Of a DNA stretch of 64,000 nucleotides, positions 39,649 through 48,891 are shown piece by piece; the stretch's first letter is position 1, and every line of letters begins with the position of its first letter. A model generated the notes under the pieces. The model saw only the letters and a program-made list of their open reading frames with translations, was not told where the DNA came from and made no database searches. The translations under genes were made by a program, and so were the position numbers. This stretch comes from CBDCTM01 sp965222005 (GTDB lineage: Bacteria; Bacteroidota; Bacteroidia; Chitinophagales; Saprospiraceae), in contig OZ244935.1 of NCBI GenBank assembly GCA_965222005.1, forward strand, positions 2,294,001-2,358,000. Reading direction: 5' to 3'.

Positions 39649-40134
39649 ATGAGGCACGGAAAGAAGTTCAACCATCTCGGCCGAAAAAAAGGACACCGGA
39701 AGGCCTTGCTCAAAAATATGGCCATCTCGCTTATTGAGCACAAACGGATCAATACTACGGTAGCCAAAGCAAAAGCCCTGCGCATGTACGTGGAGCCTTT
39801 GATTACCAAATCAAAGAACAACTCTACCCACTCTCGTCGCGTGGTTTTTTCATACCTGCAAAACAAAGGAGCCGTCAATGAACTCTTCGATGCCGTTGCC
39901 ACCAAAATTGGAGACCGCCCCGGAGGCTATTGCCGGATCATCAAAACCGGCTTCCGCAAGGGAGATGGGGCCGAAATGGCGATGATCGAGCTGGTCGATT
40001 TCAACGAAATCTATACCGTCCAGAAGAAACAGGCGGATGATAAACCTGGTCGCAAACGCCGCCGTACACGTCGCGGAAGTAAGAAAGCTGCAACCGCTGC
40101 TGTCACCAAAGAGGTGGCAAACGAGGAAGAATAA
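39649..40134 (+). CDS. rplQ: 50S ribosomal protein L17 with basic/acidic tail
   Basis: 161 aa; core about 115 residues (MRHGKKFNHLGRKKGHRKAL, LLKNMAISLIEHKRINTTVA, GDRPGGYCRIIKTGFRKGD). The extra tail is basic (RKRRRTRRGSKKAATAA) and ends in acidic residues, a length common in this phylum. Last gene before the cluster terminator. Confidence 0.96.
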   Translation: MRHGKKFNHLGRKKGHRKALLKNMAISLIEHKRINTTVAKAKALRMYVEPLITKSKNNSTHSRRVVFSYLQNKGAVNELFDAVATKIGDRPGGYCRIIKTGFRKGDGAEMAMIELVDFNEIYTVQKKQADDKPGRKRRRTRRGSKKAATAAVTKEVANEEE

Positions 40135-40159
40135 AATTCTCAAAGCTTTTCAGCTTATC

Positions 40160-40199
40160 AACAGGGGAATGTGCAGACGTGCTTTCCCCTGTTGTATTT
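40160..40199 (+). terminator. Terminator at the end of the ribosomal cluster
   Basis: AACAGGGGAA (40160-40169) pairs perfectly with TTCCCCTGTT (40184-40193), 14-nt loop, then GTATTTT, 25 nt after the rplQ stop. Confidence 0.85.
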
Positions 40200-40250
40200 T
40201 ATGTACTAAAATCCTGAAGGCCTGAATTTTTATACTCAAGCCCGAAGTGC

Positions 40251-40258
40251 TATCTTTG
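40251..40258 (+). promoter_or_regulatory. -7 element of the carA-eno operon
   Basis: TATCTTTG, identical to the str-operon box, 31 nt before the carA ATG. The -33 position holds a T-run rather than TTG. Confidence 0.55.
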
Positions 40259-40289
40259 TAGCGCTGTTTTAATTCAATATTACTACTCT

Positions 40290-41450
40290 ATGGATGGAAT
40301 ACAAATACAGCCCGCCGTCCTGATGCTGGAAGACGGAACTGTGTACGAAGGAAGAGCTGCCGGAAAAATTGGTACCACTAGCGGAGAGATTTGCTTCAAT
40401 ACAGGAATGACGGGCTATCAGGAAGTATTCACGGATCCTTCCTACTACGGCCAGTTGCTGGTCACAACCAATGCACATATCGGAAACTATGGCACTAAGT
40501 ACACAGAAACAGAATCGGGCAGCATTAAAATAGCTGGCCTGATCTGTAAAAATTTCACCTGGCAGCACTCCCGCCAAATGGCCGACCAGTCGATACAGGA
40601 GTACTTTGAATCAGAAGGCCTGGTAGGTATTTCCGACGTTGACACAAGGGCAATTGTACGGCATATTCGTTCCAAAGGGGCCATGAACGCCATAATCTCA
40701 TCCGAAATACTTGATGTAGCCAAACTTAAGAAGATGCTAGCTCAGGTACCTCCGATGGAAGGCCTGGAACTAGCCTCAAAAGTAAGTACACCTGAAGCCT
40801 ATTTTATGGGTGAGCCAGATGCCCCCTTGAAAGTAGCTGTACTGGATTTGGGCGTCAAGCAAAATATCCTTCGCTGTATGACGGAGCGGGGCTGTTACCT
40901 CAAAATCTTTCCTGCACAAACACCTTTCGAGCAATTGAGTGCCTGGCAGCCCAATGGCTATTTCCTCTCTAATGGCCCCGGAGACCCCGCCAGTATGGAC
41001 TATGCCATCAAAACGGCCAAAGCAATATTGAATAAAAACAAGCCCCTCTTTGGCATTTGCCTGGGGCATCAGATATTAGCCCTGGCGGTAGGTATTCCTA
41101 CCTATAAGATGCACCACGGGCATAGAGGAATCAACCATCCCGTAAAGAATTTAAATAGCGGCCGCTGCGAAATTACCAGCCAAAATCATGGCTTTGGAGT
41201 AAGCCCGGAAGCCATTGCCGATAATGAAGATAAAGTTGAAATCACTCATGTCAACCTCAATGACAATACTATCGAAGGCATACGGGTGAAAAACAAAAAG
41301 GCTTTCTCCGTACAATATCATCCCGAAGCGGCACCGGGGCCACATGACGCGCGCTATTTGTTTGACGAGTTTATTGAAATGATGTCGGGCCAAGCCCCAC
41401 AGCAAAAGCAAGCTCCGCAGAGCTTGGAAAATCTTTCAGCCAATGAGTGA
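40290..41450 (+). CDS. carA: Carbamoyl-phosphate synthase small subunit
   Basis: 386 aa. Glutaminase subunit that feeds ammonia to CarB for arginine and pyrimidine synthesis. N-terminal CPSase domain (GKIGTTSGEICFNTGMTGYQ), then class I amidotransferase with nucleophile C257 in FGICLGHQILALAVG and the His/Glu pair in QYHPEAAPGPHD. carB is not in the window. The last 8 nt overlap the eno start. Confidence 0.96.
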   Translation: MDGIQIQPAVLMLEDGTVYEGRAAGKIGTTSGEICFNTGMTGYQEVFTDPSYYGQLLVTTNAHIGNYGTKYTETESGSIKIAGLICKNFTWQHSRQMADQSIQEYFESEGLVGISDVDTRAIVRHIRSKGAMNAIISSEILDVAKLKKMLAQVPPMEGLELASKVSTPEAYFMGEPDAPLKVAVLDLGVKQNILRCMTERGCYLKIFPAQTPFEQLSAWQPNGYFLSNGPGDPASMDYAIKTAKAILNKNKPLFGICLGHQILALAVGIPTYKMHHGHRGINHPVKNLNSGRCEITSQNHGFGVSPEAIADNEDKVEITHVNLNDNTIEGIRVKNKKAFSVQYHPEAAPGPHDARYLFDEFIEMMSGQAPQQKQAPQSLENLSANE

Positions 41451-42747
41451 AATTATTGATATCCGATCAAGAGAAATTCTGGATTCTCGTGGCAATCCAA
41501 CCGTGGAGGTTGAAGTGCTTAGCCATAATGGCTACATCGGCCGGGCAGCTGTTCCCTCAGGTGCTTCCACCGGCAAATACGAAGCCGTTGAACTCAGAGA
41601 CCAGGACGACAAGCGGTTTTTGGGAAAAGGCGTTTTGCAGGCATGTAAAAATATTGAAGAAATCATCAGAGAGGAACTCCTGGGTCTCGACGTTTTTGAT
41701 CAGCTTTACATCGATCAGCTTATGCGGGCCTTGGATGGTACGGATAATAAATCGAAGCTCGGAGCCAATGCCATCCTCGGCGTTTCCCTCGCTGTGGCAA
41801 AAGTGGCAGCACAAGAGGCTGGCCTGCCGCTTTACCGATATTTGGGCGGTGTGAATGCACGTATGTTGCCGGTGCCAATGATGAACATCCTCAATGGAGG
41901 GGCGCATGCAGATAACAGCATCGATTTTCAAGAGTTTATGATTATGCCGCTGGGTACCGACCGGTTTTCAGAAGGATTGAGAATGGGCGTTGAGGTGTTT
42001 CACCATCTCAAAAAAGTACTCAAAAGCAAGGGATATTCCACCAATGTAGGCGATGAAGGAGGCTTTGCTCCCAATATTAAATCGAATGTGGAAGCTATCG
42101 AAACCGTTTTGCAGGCTATCGAATCGGCTGGCTACCGCCCCGGAGAAGATATGGTGATCGCAATGGATGCCGCCGCTTCCGAATTTTACAATGAGCAGGA
42201 CAAAATGTATCAATTTCACAAATCTAGCGGCGATCGGTTGAGCTCTTCCGAAATGGTAAGCTTTTGGAAAGACTGGTGTGATAAATATCCAATTTTTTCT
42301 ATCGAAGACGGACTGCATGAGGACGATTGGGATGCCTGGGCCGAGCTAACCAAAACGCTGGGCCAACAGGTACAGCTGGTAGGGGACGATCTGTTTGTAA
42401 CCAACACCCAACGCCTCCAAAAAGGCATTGACCAGCAGGCTGCCAACTCCATTTTGATCAAAGTCAATCAAATCGGTACCTTGACAGAAACGATAGAATC
42501 TGTCAACCTGGCCACCAGAAATTCGTACACTTCAGTGATGAGCCATCGCTCTGGAGAAACCGAAGATACCACCATTGCCGATCTGGCTGTGGCGCTGAAT
42601 ACCGGGCAGATAAAGACCGGCTCTGCTTCGCGCTCCGACCGTATTGCCAAATACAATCAATTGCTGCGCATCGAGGAGGATTTGGCAGAGAGTGGGGTGT
42701 ACCCCGGCCGATCCTTGCTGAAGGGGCAGTTGGCCGGTGTTGTGTAG
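41443..42747 (+). CDS. eno: Enolase
   Basis: 434 aa. 2-phosphoglycerate to phosphoenolpyruvate. N-terminal SREILDSRGNPTVEVEVL, PSGASTGKYEAVELRD, catalytic region VGDEGGFAPNIKSN, Mg ligands in SIEDGLHEDDWDAW and VGDDLFVTN, the Lys in NSILIKVNQIGTLTETI, and MSHRSGETEDTTIADLAVAL. Overlaps carA (ATGAGTGA), so the two are translationally coupled, an arrangement linking glycolysis and nucleotide precursor genes. Confidence 0.97.
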   Translation: MSEIIDIRSREILDSRGNPTVEVEVLSHNGYIGRAAVPSGASTGKYEAVELRDQDDKRFLGKGVLQACKNIEEIIREELLGLDVFDQLYIDQLMRALDGTDNKSKLGANAILGVSLAVAKVAAQEAGLPLYRYLGGVNARMLPVPMMNILNGGAHADNSIDFQEFMIMPLGTDRFSEGLRMGVEVFHHLKKVLKSKGYSTNVGDEGGFAPNIKSNVEAIETVLQAIESAGYRPGEDMVIAMDAAASEFYNEQDKMYQFHKSSGDRLSSSEMVSFWKDWCDKYPIFSIEDGLHEDDWDAWAELTKTLGQQVQLVGDDLFVTNTQRLQKGIDQQAANSILIKVNQIGTLTETIESVNLATRNSYTSVMSHRSGETEDTTIADLAVALNTGQIKTGSASRSDRIAKYNQLLRIEEDLAESGVYPGRSLLKGQLAGVV

Positions 42748-42828
42748 CCTGGCAAGTCTTGGCGGGGCAGAAGAACTTTGCCCGCGAAAGCCTATATTTA
42801 TAACCATTGAACCGTCAATCCTAACATT

Positions 42829-43140
42829 ATGGCGATCCGAAACAATCCTTTTCGTCCCTTGATCAAAAAAATTCCTGCGCCGCTACGCAACAAATACTTC
42901 CTTGTACTGACGGTCTTCATTGCCTGGCTGGTATTTTTCGATAAGCACGATATACTCACTCAGTGGCGTCTCCAGCAAACGCTCAATAAAATGGAGGAAG
43001 ACAAAGCCTTTTATCTGGAGAAGACCGAAGAAGTGCAGCAGGATCGGGTAGATATTATTAAGGACAAGGAAAAATTTGCCCGGGAGCATTATCAAATGAA
43101 AAAGAGTGATGAGGATGTTTTCATCCTCGTTGAGGAATAG
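42829..43140 (+). CDS. DivIC/FtsB-like septum formation protein
   Basis: 103 aa. Short cytoplasmic N-terminus, one membrane helix (about 24-38, YFLVLTVFIAWLVFF), then a periplasmic coiled coil (WRLQQTLNKMEEDKAFYLEK onward) and the REHYQMKKSDEDVFILVEE end typical of FtsB/DivIC, where a Tyr/Lys-rich motif precedes a beta strand. It should link FtsL and FtsQ in the divisome. eno-ftsB adjacency is widespread in bacteria. Confidence 0.88.
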   Translation: MAIRNNPFRPLIKKIPAPLRNKYFLVLTVFIAWLVFFDKHDILTQWRLQQTLNKMEEDKAFYLEKTEEVQQDRVDIIKDKEKFAREHYQMKKSDEDVFILVEE

Positions 43141-43197
43141 AGCATTTTGGGTTTGCACACCCCGCATTTCTTATACATTTTACAATAATTTGCATTC

Positions 43198-44082
43198 ATG
43201 GCAGTATTAGTCAATAAAAATTCAAAAATAATCGTGCAGGGCTTCACGGGCACGGAAGGCTCTTTCCACGCTGGCCAAATGATAGAATATGGCACCAATA
43301 TAGTAGGGGGCGTGACCCCGGGGAAAGGTGGGCAAATGCATCTTGACAAACCCGTTTTTAATACGGTTGAGCAGGCAATCCGCGAAGTAGGAGCCGATAC
43401 CTCTATCATTTTTGTACCCCCTGCCTTTGCTGCCGATGCCATAATGGAAGCCGCAAACAGTGGTATCAAAGTGATCATTTGCATTACCGAAGGAATCCCC
43501 GTGCAGGATATGGTAAAAGTAAAGGCTTATCTGGAAGGCTTCGATTGCCGACTGGTTGGGCCAAATTGCCCGGGTGTTATCACGCCTGGTGAGGCTAAAG
43601 TGGGTATTATGCCTGGCTTTATTCACCGCAAAGGTAAAACAGGAATCGTTTCACGTTCCGGTACCCTCACCTATGAAGCTGTCGATCAGGTGACTAAGGC
43701 CGGGATGGGCCAATCGACCTGCATTGGCATTGGTGGCGACCCCATCGTAGGCACCACGACTAAAGATGCCGTGCAATTGTTGATGGAGGATCCCCATACA
43801 GAGGGCATCATTATGATTGGTGAGATTGGCGGGAATATGGAAGCAGATGCTGCGCGCTGGATCAAGGCCAATGCCACCAAACCAGTAGTAGGCTTTATTG
43901 CTGGCCAAACGGCTCCCAAAGGCCGTACTATGGGACATGCCGGTGCTATCATCGGCGGAAAGGATGATACCGCGGAAGCTAAAATGAAGATTATGGAAGA
44001 ATGTGGAATCTACGTGGTCAAATCTCCTGCGGATATTGGCGAAACCATGCGCACTGCTCTTCAAAAAGAAAGGGTGCATTAG
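43198..44082 (+). CDS. sucD: Succinyl-CoA synthetase alpha subunit
   Basis: 294 aa. TCA-cycle enzyme making ATP/GTP from succinyl-CoA with SucC. CoA-binding Rossmann part (IIVQGFTGTEGSFHAGQMIE, YGTNIVGGVTPGKGG), LVGPNCPGVITPGEAKVGIM, SRSGTLTYEAVDQVTKAGMG, and the phosphorylated His H247 in TMGHAGAIIGG. sucC is not adjacent. Confidence 0.97.
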   Translation: MAVLVNKNSKIIVQGFTGTEGSFHAGQMIEYGTNIVGGVTPGKGGQMHLDKPVFNTVEQAIREVGADTSIIFVPPAFAADAIMEAANSGIKVIICITEGIPVQDMVKVKAYLEGFDCRLVGPNCPGVITPGEAKVGIMPGFIHRKGKTGIVSRSGTLTYEAVDQVTKAGMGQSTCIGIGGDPIVGTTTKDAVQLLMEDPHTEGIIMIGEIGGNMEADAARWIKANATKPVVGFIAGQTAPKGRTMGHAGAIIGGKDDTAEAKMKIMEECGIYVVKSPADIGETMRTALQKERVH

Positions 44083-44088
44083 AATATT

Positions 44089-44136
44089 AAAATCCGAACA
44101 GCCGCTCCTTAGCGTATTTTTGGATTTTGGTTTTTG
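44089..44136 (+). terminator. Candidate terminator after sucD
   Basis: AAAATCC (44089-44095) pairs with GGATTTT (44122-44128) around an inner CGCT/AGCG stem, followed by GGTTTTTG. The long loop makes it moderate. Confidence 0.45.
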
Positions 44137-44181
44137 AGCCGATCCCGTTTGCTGGCCGAGCACTAATTTCCATACATCATC

Positions 44182-44754
44182 TTACATCAAGGAAAAGATC
44201 ACGATTGCTGCGATGACGATTACTACGATCACAGCCAGTGTAATGAATTGAGAATTGTTGCGATAACGATTGAAGAGCAGTTCCATTACATCGCGCCATT
44301 CGAGGCCGCGCACAATGTTCTCCCTGCCCATCACGAAATACTTTGGATTTCCCTTCCGCAATTGGTCGCCATGTTTTTTGAGAATGAAAAAGTTTTTGTT
44401 CATAAAGGCCAGATCGAATAGTTCGCTTTTCACCGCATTTCCTCCAGCCATCTGGTCGATGATGAGTGTGTTGGATTTGGGTAGAAAGCGCCATTCACCC
44501 CTCGCAATATTACCATCAATGGAAAGCAGGTATTCCTGCTCTTCTCTGAATATATGTAGTACCGATTCGTGGAAAGCATCTTCGTCTTTGATTTCCAGCC
44601 AACGTGTGTCCAGATAATATTCCGTTTCGTACAAATCTTCGCCCCAGGGCCGCACCAACGGAATGATGAAATCGAGGTATTCATCCATCGTATCCCTTTT
44701 GGGAAGTTCAAGGTTGAAGGAACGTGTGATTTGGTCGAAGAAGCTGTTTTGCAA
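44182..44754 (-). CDS. Tail-anchored protein of unknown function
   Basis: 190 aa. No N-terminal signal; a single hydrophobic helix at the extreme C-terminus (about 171-190, ITLAVIVVIVIAAIVIFSLM) suggests a tail-anchored inner-membrane protein with a cytoplasmic domain of about 165 residues. The soluble part is acidic and mixed alpha/beta (TEYYLDTRWLEIKDEDAFHE, ARGEWRFLPKSNTLIID). No family recognised. It has its own promoter and lies downstream of the NtrY-like kinase gene, separated by 75 nt. Confidence 0.78.
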   Translation of the reverse strand: MQNSFFDQITRSFNLELPKRDTMDEYLDFIIPLVRPWGEDLYETEYYLDTRWLEIKDEDAFHESVLHIFREEQEYLLSIDGNIARGEWRFLPKSNTLIIDQMAGGNAVKSELFDLAFMNKNFFILKKHGDQLRKGNPKYFVMGRENIVRGLEWRDVMELLFNRYRNNSQFITLAVIVVIVIAAIVIFSLM

Positions 44755-44779
44755 ACCTATCGCTAGCTGGTGATTGATA

Positions 44780-44808
44780 CAAATTTACAAATTAGTAACA
44801 AGGTTCAA
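44780..44808 (-). promoter_or_regulatory. Promoter of the tail-anchored protein gene
   Basis: On the minus strand TTG (44808-44806), 18 nt, TAAATTTG (44787-44780); start near 44773, leader about 20 nt. Confidence 0.55.
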
Positions 44809-44829
44809 AATATTGAGAGTTTTTGAGCA

Positions 44830-47800
44830 TCAATCTACATTTTCCAGCTCGGTAACTTCGATAAGGGGGAGTTTGACAAAAAAAGTGGTACCCTGGCCCT
44901 CCAGCGTTTCAAAGTAGATTTCGCCATTGACGGATTCAATGATATTTTTGGAAATGGCTAGTCCCAGGCCGGTACCAGAGCTCTTGGTAGTAAAATTGGG
45001 TACAAATACTTTGTCCTGCTTGTCTTTGGCTATGCCACTACCGTTGTCCTCAACTTTGATAATCGCCAAATTCTCATTCTGATGCAAACTCACTTCAACC
45101 GACCCTTTCCGATCATCGGGGATCGCCTGAATCGCATTTTTTATCAAATTGTTGAGCACTCGCATCAGGTGATTTTTATCGGCATATACGAAGTACTGTT
45201 CTTCCGGCAGGCTCAAAAACAAATCCAAATCTAAATCAAGTGATTCATTGGAGAACAGGTCAAAAACGGACCGAATGAGATCATTGAGCCAAACCTTTTG
45301 ATTTTCGGCACGCGGCATTTTAGCAAAATTGCTAAACTCAGAAGCAATTTGCGCCAGATTGTCGATTTGCTCGATTAAAGTACCAGACACTCTTTTCAGC
45401 AAGGGCTCAATGTCTTCAGGATTCGAGCGATAAGCATGCTGAAGGTATTGTATGCTGAGCTTCATCGGCGTGAGCGGGTTTTTAATTTCGTGGGCTACCT
45501 GCTTGGCCATTTCTCGCCAGGCTCCCTCCCGCTCGGATTGTGCCAGCCGGTCGGCACTCTGTGCCAGCTGACTGATCATATCATTGTACTGCTCTATCAA
45601 TGCGCCCAGCTCATCCTTGCTCTTCCATTCCAATGGCTGGTTAAGTTTACCCAGCTTCACTTGCTTTAGATTTTCGCCAATTCTTGCAAGGGGTTGAGTA
45701 ATCGAATTGGCCACTACGATGGCTATACCGGCAGCAATGAGTAATAGAAAAACATACACATTGAGCAATGTACTCATGAATACCGTCACATCGCTCCGAA
45801 GCTGACTCTGCTTTGAATAATACGGCAAACCCATGTAAGCCAGCGTCCTTTCCCCTTTTTCACCTTTTATTCTGAGTGGAATGTAGGCAGCTTTGTACGT
45901 AAGCTCGCCCACTCGCTCGCCATCCTGAATGTATTCGGAATGCCCGTATTTATCGAGAGCAAGATAAGCCAACATGCTCATCCTGCGCGAAATGATGCCC
46001 TTATTGAAAATATCCTCTTCCGATGAATTGATAAGCGCTCCACTGAGATCATACAGATTGACGTCCATTCGGTGGATGGTGGAAATGGGCTTTATAATAG
46101 CGGAGAGATTGATAGCCGAATCGCCAAGGCTAAGTTGTAGTTCCAACTCATGGTTGACATCGGCCAGCACCGACTGCGTTTTGCGCTCCAAGCGGCCTTC
46201 GTGATAGTCTTCCGAGCTGGTTCGGAAAAACCAAACCGTCACCATACCGATAATAATAAACGAAGCAACGATCAAGGAAATAACCGAAAGCTGTATCCGA
46301 CTCTTCAGAGAGGGATGATGCGTTAGGGTGAAGCGCAGCGTATTGGGTAGTATGCCGGTAAGAGAATTTAGAATGGCTAAGACCAATACCAGGGCGATGA
46401 GCATACCGAAAATGTAGGAAAACAAAGAGATCGCTCTGATGAAGAGTTCCTTTTCTTTGCTAATAATGACTACGATGCCGTCAGCTCCGTGATACACAAT
46501 TTCAGAGCGTTCTCCTTGCAAAAGCTCCACACTGCTGCCAGCTTTGGGCAGCTGGCTTATCTCCAATATGGAACCATATTCATTGCCCTCGGCATCCAAT
46601 AAATACCCATCTTTGTAAATAGCGTAATCGTATTTATGCAGGTCCTGCAGATTTTTATATTGCTTGTCAACGAGTAATTCAGAATATACCTTTGACTTTT
46701 CCCGCCGCTTGCGGTAAATGTCGAGATACAGCTTTATCGGATCGTTTTTTTGCACCAATAGTTCCAGGATATAGGAAGAGGAACCGCCTTTGGCGAGCCA
46801 ACGGCTGAGCCTGGGTACCTGAGTAGCTTCTAGTTTTTTAGATGATGACGAAGTAAAAAAATCGATCTCTTTCGACTGATTGGCCAGCATGGCCACGTTT
46901 TGCTGATCGAAAGCATACAAATCAAAATCGTAATTGTAGAGCAGATAATTATCGGAAGTAAAGACTTGTTTGATCTGCCCAAGCAGCTTGTCACCATCGA
47001 GTGGTGCAAGTGTGTCGGTAGCTGAAAAAAAAGAAAGAAGTTGCTTTTGATCAATTTGGTTGGTTAATTTTTTCACACTGTTCTCAAGCAAAGTATCCTG
47101 AAAATTGCCCAGCTGGCGGGCATAACTTAGTCGGACAATACGATCTTTGTAAGCATTGTATTTGAACAGGAGGATAGATGGAAAAGCAGAAAGAATGATC
47201 AACCAAATCACCAGCCAGGTGAAATTGAGCATATTACTATCCACAAAGAGATCAAAAATAAGTATGAATACAAAAGCAATGAGCAACAGATAAATAGTGG
47301 GCAAAAGCAGTTGTGCCGCTGCCAGTAGCGGAGCGGCTGCCAAGGAGGCCAGGCTAAGTGCTGCCAGCCGCCGATACCGATCAAGCCCGATCCTGATGAT
47401 GGCCAACATCATCCGATGGCTGAACAAAAACAAGGCAATCAGTAGCAGAATCACGCTGACAATGGCGATGAAGCTATATCGGTTGAGGTTGAATACATTG
47501 TCAAAATCAAAGACGATGCTCGAGTTGAACACCAGGTTTTTGAATACGCTGGTAATGATGAGGATGCCCGTGAGTATCGCAAAATAGTTGAGGCTGGTAA
47601 GCAAAAACTGGGTACCCTTTCCCAGGTGGTCGAAGGACCGGAGCCGCGCCTCTTTATGAAAAAATATCATCACCCACAGCAGCAGTACGATATTGATAAC
47701 CAAATCGCCCAATGATCCGCTCAAGGTAGTACTAAAACGATCCGAAAATAAAGGCAGCTGATCAAAGCGGCCACTGAAATCAAAAAGGATGCTAATGAGC

Positions 47801-48585
47801 CGAATGCCAAATACTGCCGTGGTCAGAAAGGCAGGCCCCAGCCAGGGCTTTTGAGGAGTACTTAGCTGTTTTGCAAAGAAATTGATAAATATGCCCAAGC
47901 AAATAAAGGCAGCCAGGTAAAACCAAAACACCAACTGCTGGCCTCGCTGATCGGCGATCGTACCTTCTGCCAACAAAAAAGCAATAGGCGTTCCGCTCTT
48001 CGACCGTATCGCCTGCCCGGAAGCCTTATTGGATACCCGAATATTGGAAGCAATGCCGGGGTCAGCAGGAAAATGAGTCCTCAAATGATTACTCTCCAGG
48101 CTGTAACCATACTTGATAGGGATGAGACCAATAAGGGTGTAAGAGCCTGTAGCCTTGTCGATAAAGCTCTGTTTAATCAGCTCGTATTGACCATTGCGCA
48201 TATTTACCAACTTCTGCTGGCGCTGCGGGCTTTTGGCTACTACCTCTTCCATAGGCGGAAGCGCACTGGTGTTGGACCAAAAAATAAGCGAGTCGTGCTG
48301 GTAAATGCTGATCGTGTAATCCCTGGATGTGAGTTGATTGAGCGGCTTATAGAGCCTGGCAAAGCTGCCGGGGCTGCTGTTGATGTGAGACTGCAAAAGC
48401 TCTTTGATCAGAGTCTTATTGCTAAAAAAAACTTCGACTTCCTCCTCTTGCTGGTGTAGGTGGGCCTCTATTTTTGTAGCATAACTTTGCAAGTGGTCAT
48501 TGGTCCGGTAGTGCCAATCCAATCCAATAGCGCCTAAAAATACGGCTATCGCTATAAGTAAATAGATCTTGTTGCGGCTCGTCAT
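44830..48585 (-). CDS. Large NtrY-like membrane histidine kinase
   Basis: 1251 aa. N-terminal membrane helix (7-24) with an extracytoplasmic domain (about 25-210), a block of several helices (about 216-475), a large soluble domain (about 480-710), more helices (712-738, 763-787), another sensor loop (about 790-935), a last helix (938-960) and HAMP (about 955-1010). Catalytic core is intact: H1032 in VAHEIKNPLTPMKLSIQYL, N-box NNLIKNAIQAI, G1 VEDNGSGI, G2 GTGLGLAISKNI. The H-box with NPLTP is the NtrY/NtrB type. No response regulator is adjacent, although NtrY usually pairs with an NtrX-type regulator. Confidence 0.92.
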   Translation of the reverse strand: MTSRNKIYLLIAIAVFLGAIGLDWHYRTNDHLQSYATKIEAHLHQQEEEVEVFFSNKTLIKELLQSHINSSPGSFARLYKPLNQLTSRDYTISIYQHDSLIFWSNTSALPPMEEVVAKSPQRQQKLVNMRNGQYELIKQSFIDKATGSYTLIGLIPIKYGYSLESNHLRTHFPADPGIASNIRVSNKASGQAIRSKSGTPIAFLLAEGTIADQRGQQLVFWFYLAAFICLGIFINFFAKQLSTPQKPWLGPAFLTTAVFGIRLISILFDFSGRFDQLPLFSDRFSTTLSGSLGDLVINIVLLLWVMIFFHKEARLRSFDHLGKGTQFLLTSLNYFAILTGILIITSVFKNLVFNSSIVFDFDNVFNLNRYSFIAIVSVILLLIALFLFSHRMMLAIIRIGLDRYRRLAALSLASLAAAPLLAAAQLLLPTIYLLLIAFVFILIFDLFVDSNMLNFTWLVIWLIILSAFPSILLFKYNAYKDRIVRLSYARQLGNFQDTLLENSVKKLTNQIDQKQLLSFFSATDTLAPLDGDKLLGQIKQVFTSDNYLLYNYDFDLYAFDQQNVAMLANQSKEIDFFTSSSSKKLEATQVPRLSRWLAKGGSSSYILELLVQKNDPIKLYLDIYRKRREKSKVYSELLVDKQYKNLQDLHKYDYAIYKDGYLLDAEGNEYGSILEISQLPKAGSSVELLQGERSEIVYHGADGIVVIISKEKELFIRAISLFSYIFGMLIALVLVLAILNSLTGILPNTLRFTLTHHPSLKSRIQLSVISLIVASFIIIGMVTVWFFRTSSEDYHEGRLERKTQSVLADVNHELELQLSLGDSAINLSAIIKPISTIHRMDVNLYDLSGALINSSEEDIFNKGIISRRMSMLAYLALDKYGHSEYIQDGERVGELTYKAAYIPLRIKGEKGERTLAYMGLPYYSKQSQLRSDVTVFMSTLLNVYVFLLLIAAGIAIVVANSITQPLARIGENLKQVKLGKLNQPLEWKSKDELGALIEQYNDMISQLAQSADRLAQSEREGAWREMAKQVAHEIKNPLTPMKLSIQYLQHAYRSNPEDIEPLLKRVSGTLIEQIDNLAQIASEFSNFAKMPRAENQKVWLNDLIRSVFDLFSNESLDLDLDLFLSLPEEQYFVYADKNHLMRVLNNLIKNAIQAIPDDRKGSVEVSLHQNENLAIIKVEDNGSGIAKDKQDKVFVPNFTTKSSGTGLGLAISKNIIESVNGEIYFETLEGQGTTFFVKLPLIEVTELENVD

Positions 48586-48616
48586 ATGCTCGTATCGAAT
48601 TCAGACTTGCAGGTTT

Positions 48617-48637
48617 TATCAAAACAGAATTTTGATA
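48617..48637. repeat. Perfect 8-bp inverted repeat upstream of the NtrY-like kinase
   Basis: TATCAAAA (48617-48624) and TTTTGATA (48630-48637) with a 5-nt spacer; no T-run on either side, which favours a protein-binding site. Confidence 0.5.
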
Positions 48638-48870
48638 TGCCCAATGTAGGGTGTAATTTAGCTAAACTTACAAATTACTACAAATTTTAATCCAAAGTCT
48701 TTGTTATACATAACTGGCTGATAAATAAGGAGTTAAATTAAAATTGTTTTTATCATGTGAATGACAAAGCCCCACAAAAACACTTTTTTGAAATTGTTCG
48801 AATTCTGTTTAAACCAAAGCATTTGGACGGGCAGGTTTGCAGACTGAGTATTAAATTCCAAACAAAGGCT

Positions 48871-48878
48871 TATTTTTG
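48871..48878 (+). promoter_or_regulatory. -7 element of rnpB
   Basis: TATTTTTG, full TAnnTTTG match, 13 nt before the first base of the P1 helix. No TTG at ideal spacing. Confidence 0.5.
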
Positions 48879-48891
48879 AGGCTCAAAGCAT

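Larger units (their letters stand above)
48586..48891. other. AT-rich divergent intergenic region (kinase / rnpB)
   Basis: About 305 nt without a gene. It contains a perfect inverted repeat TATCAAAA-CAGAA-TTTTGATA (48617-48637), 31 nt upstream of the kinase start and a possible operator, several CAAATT-type stretches, and the rnpB -7 box TATTTTTG at 48871-48878. Confidence 0.55.
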
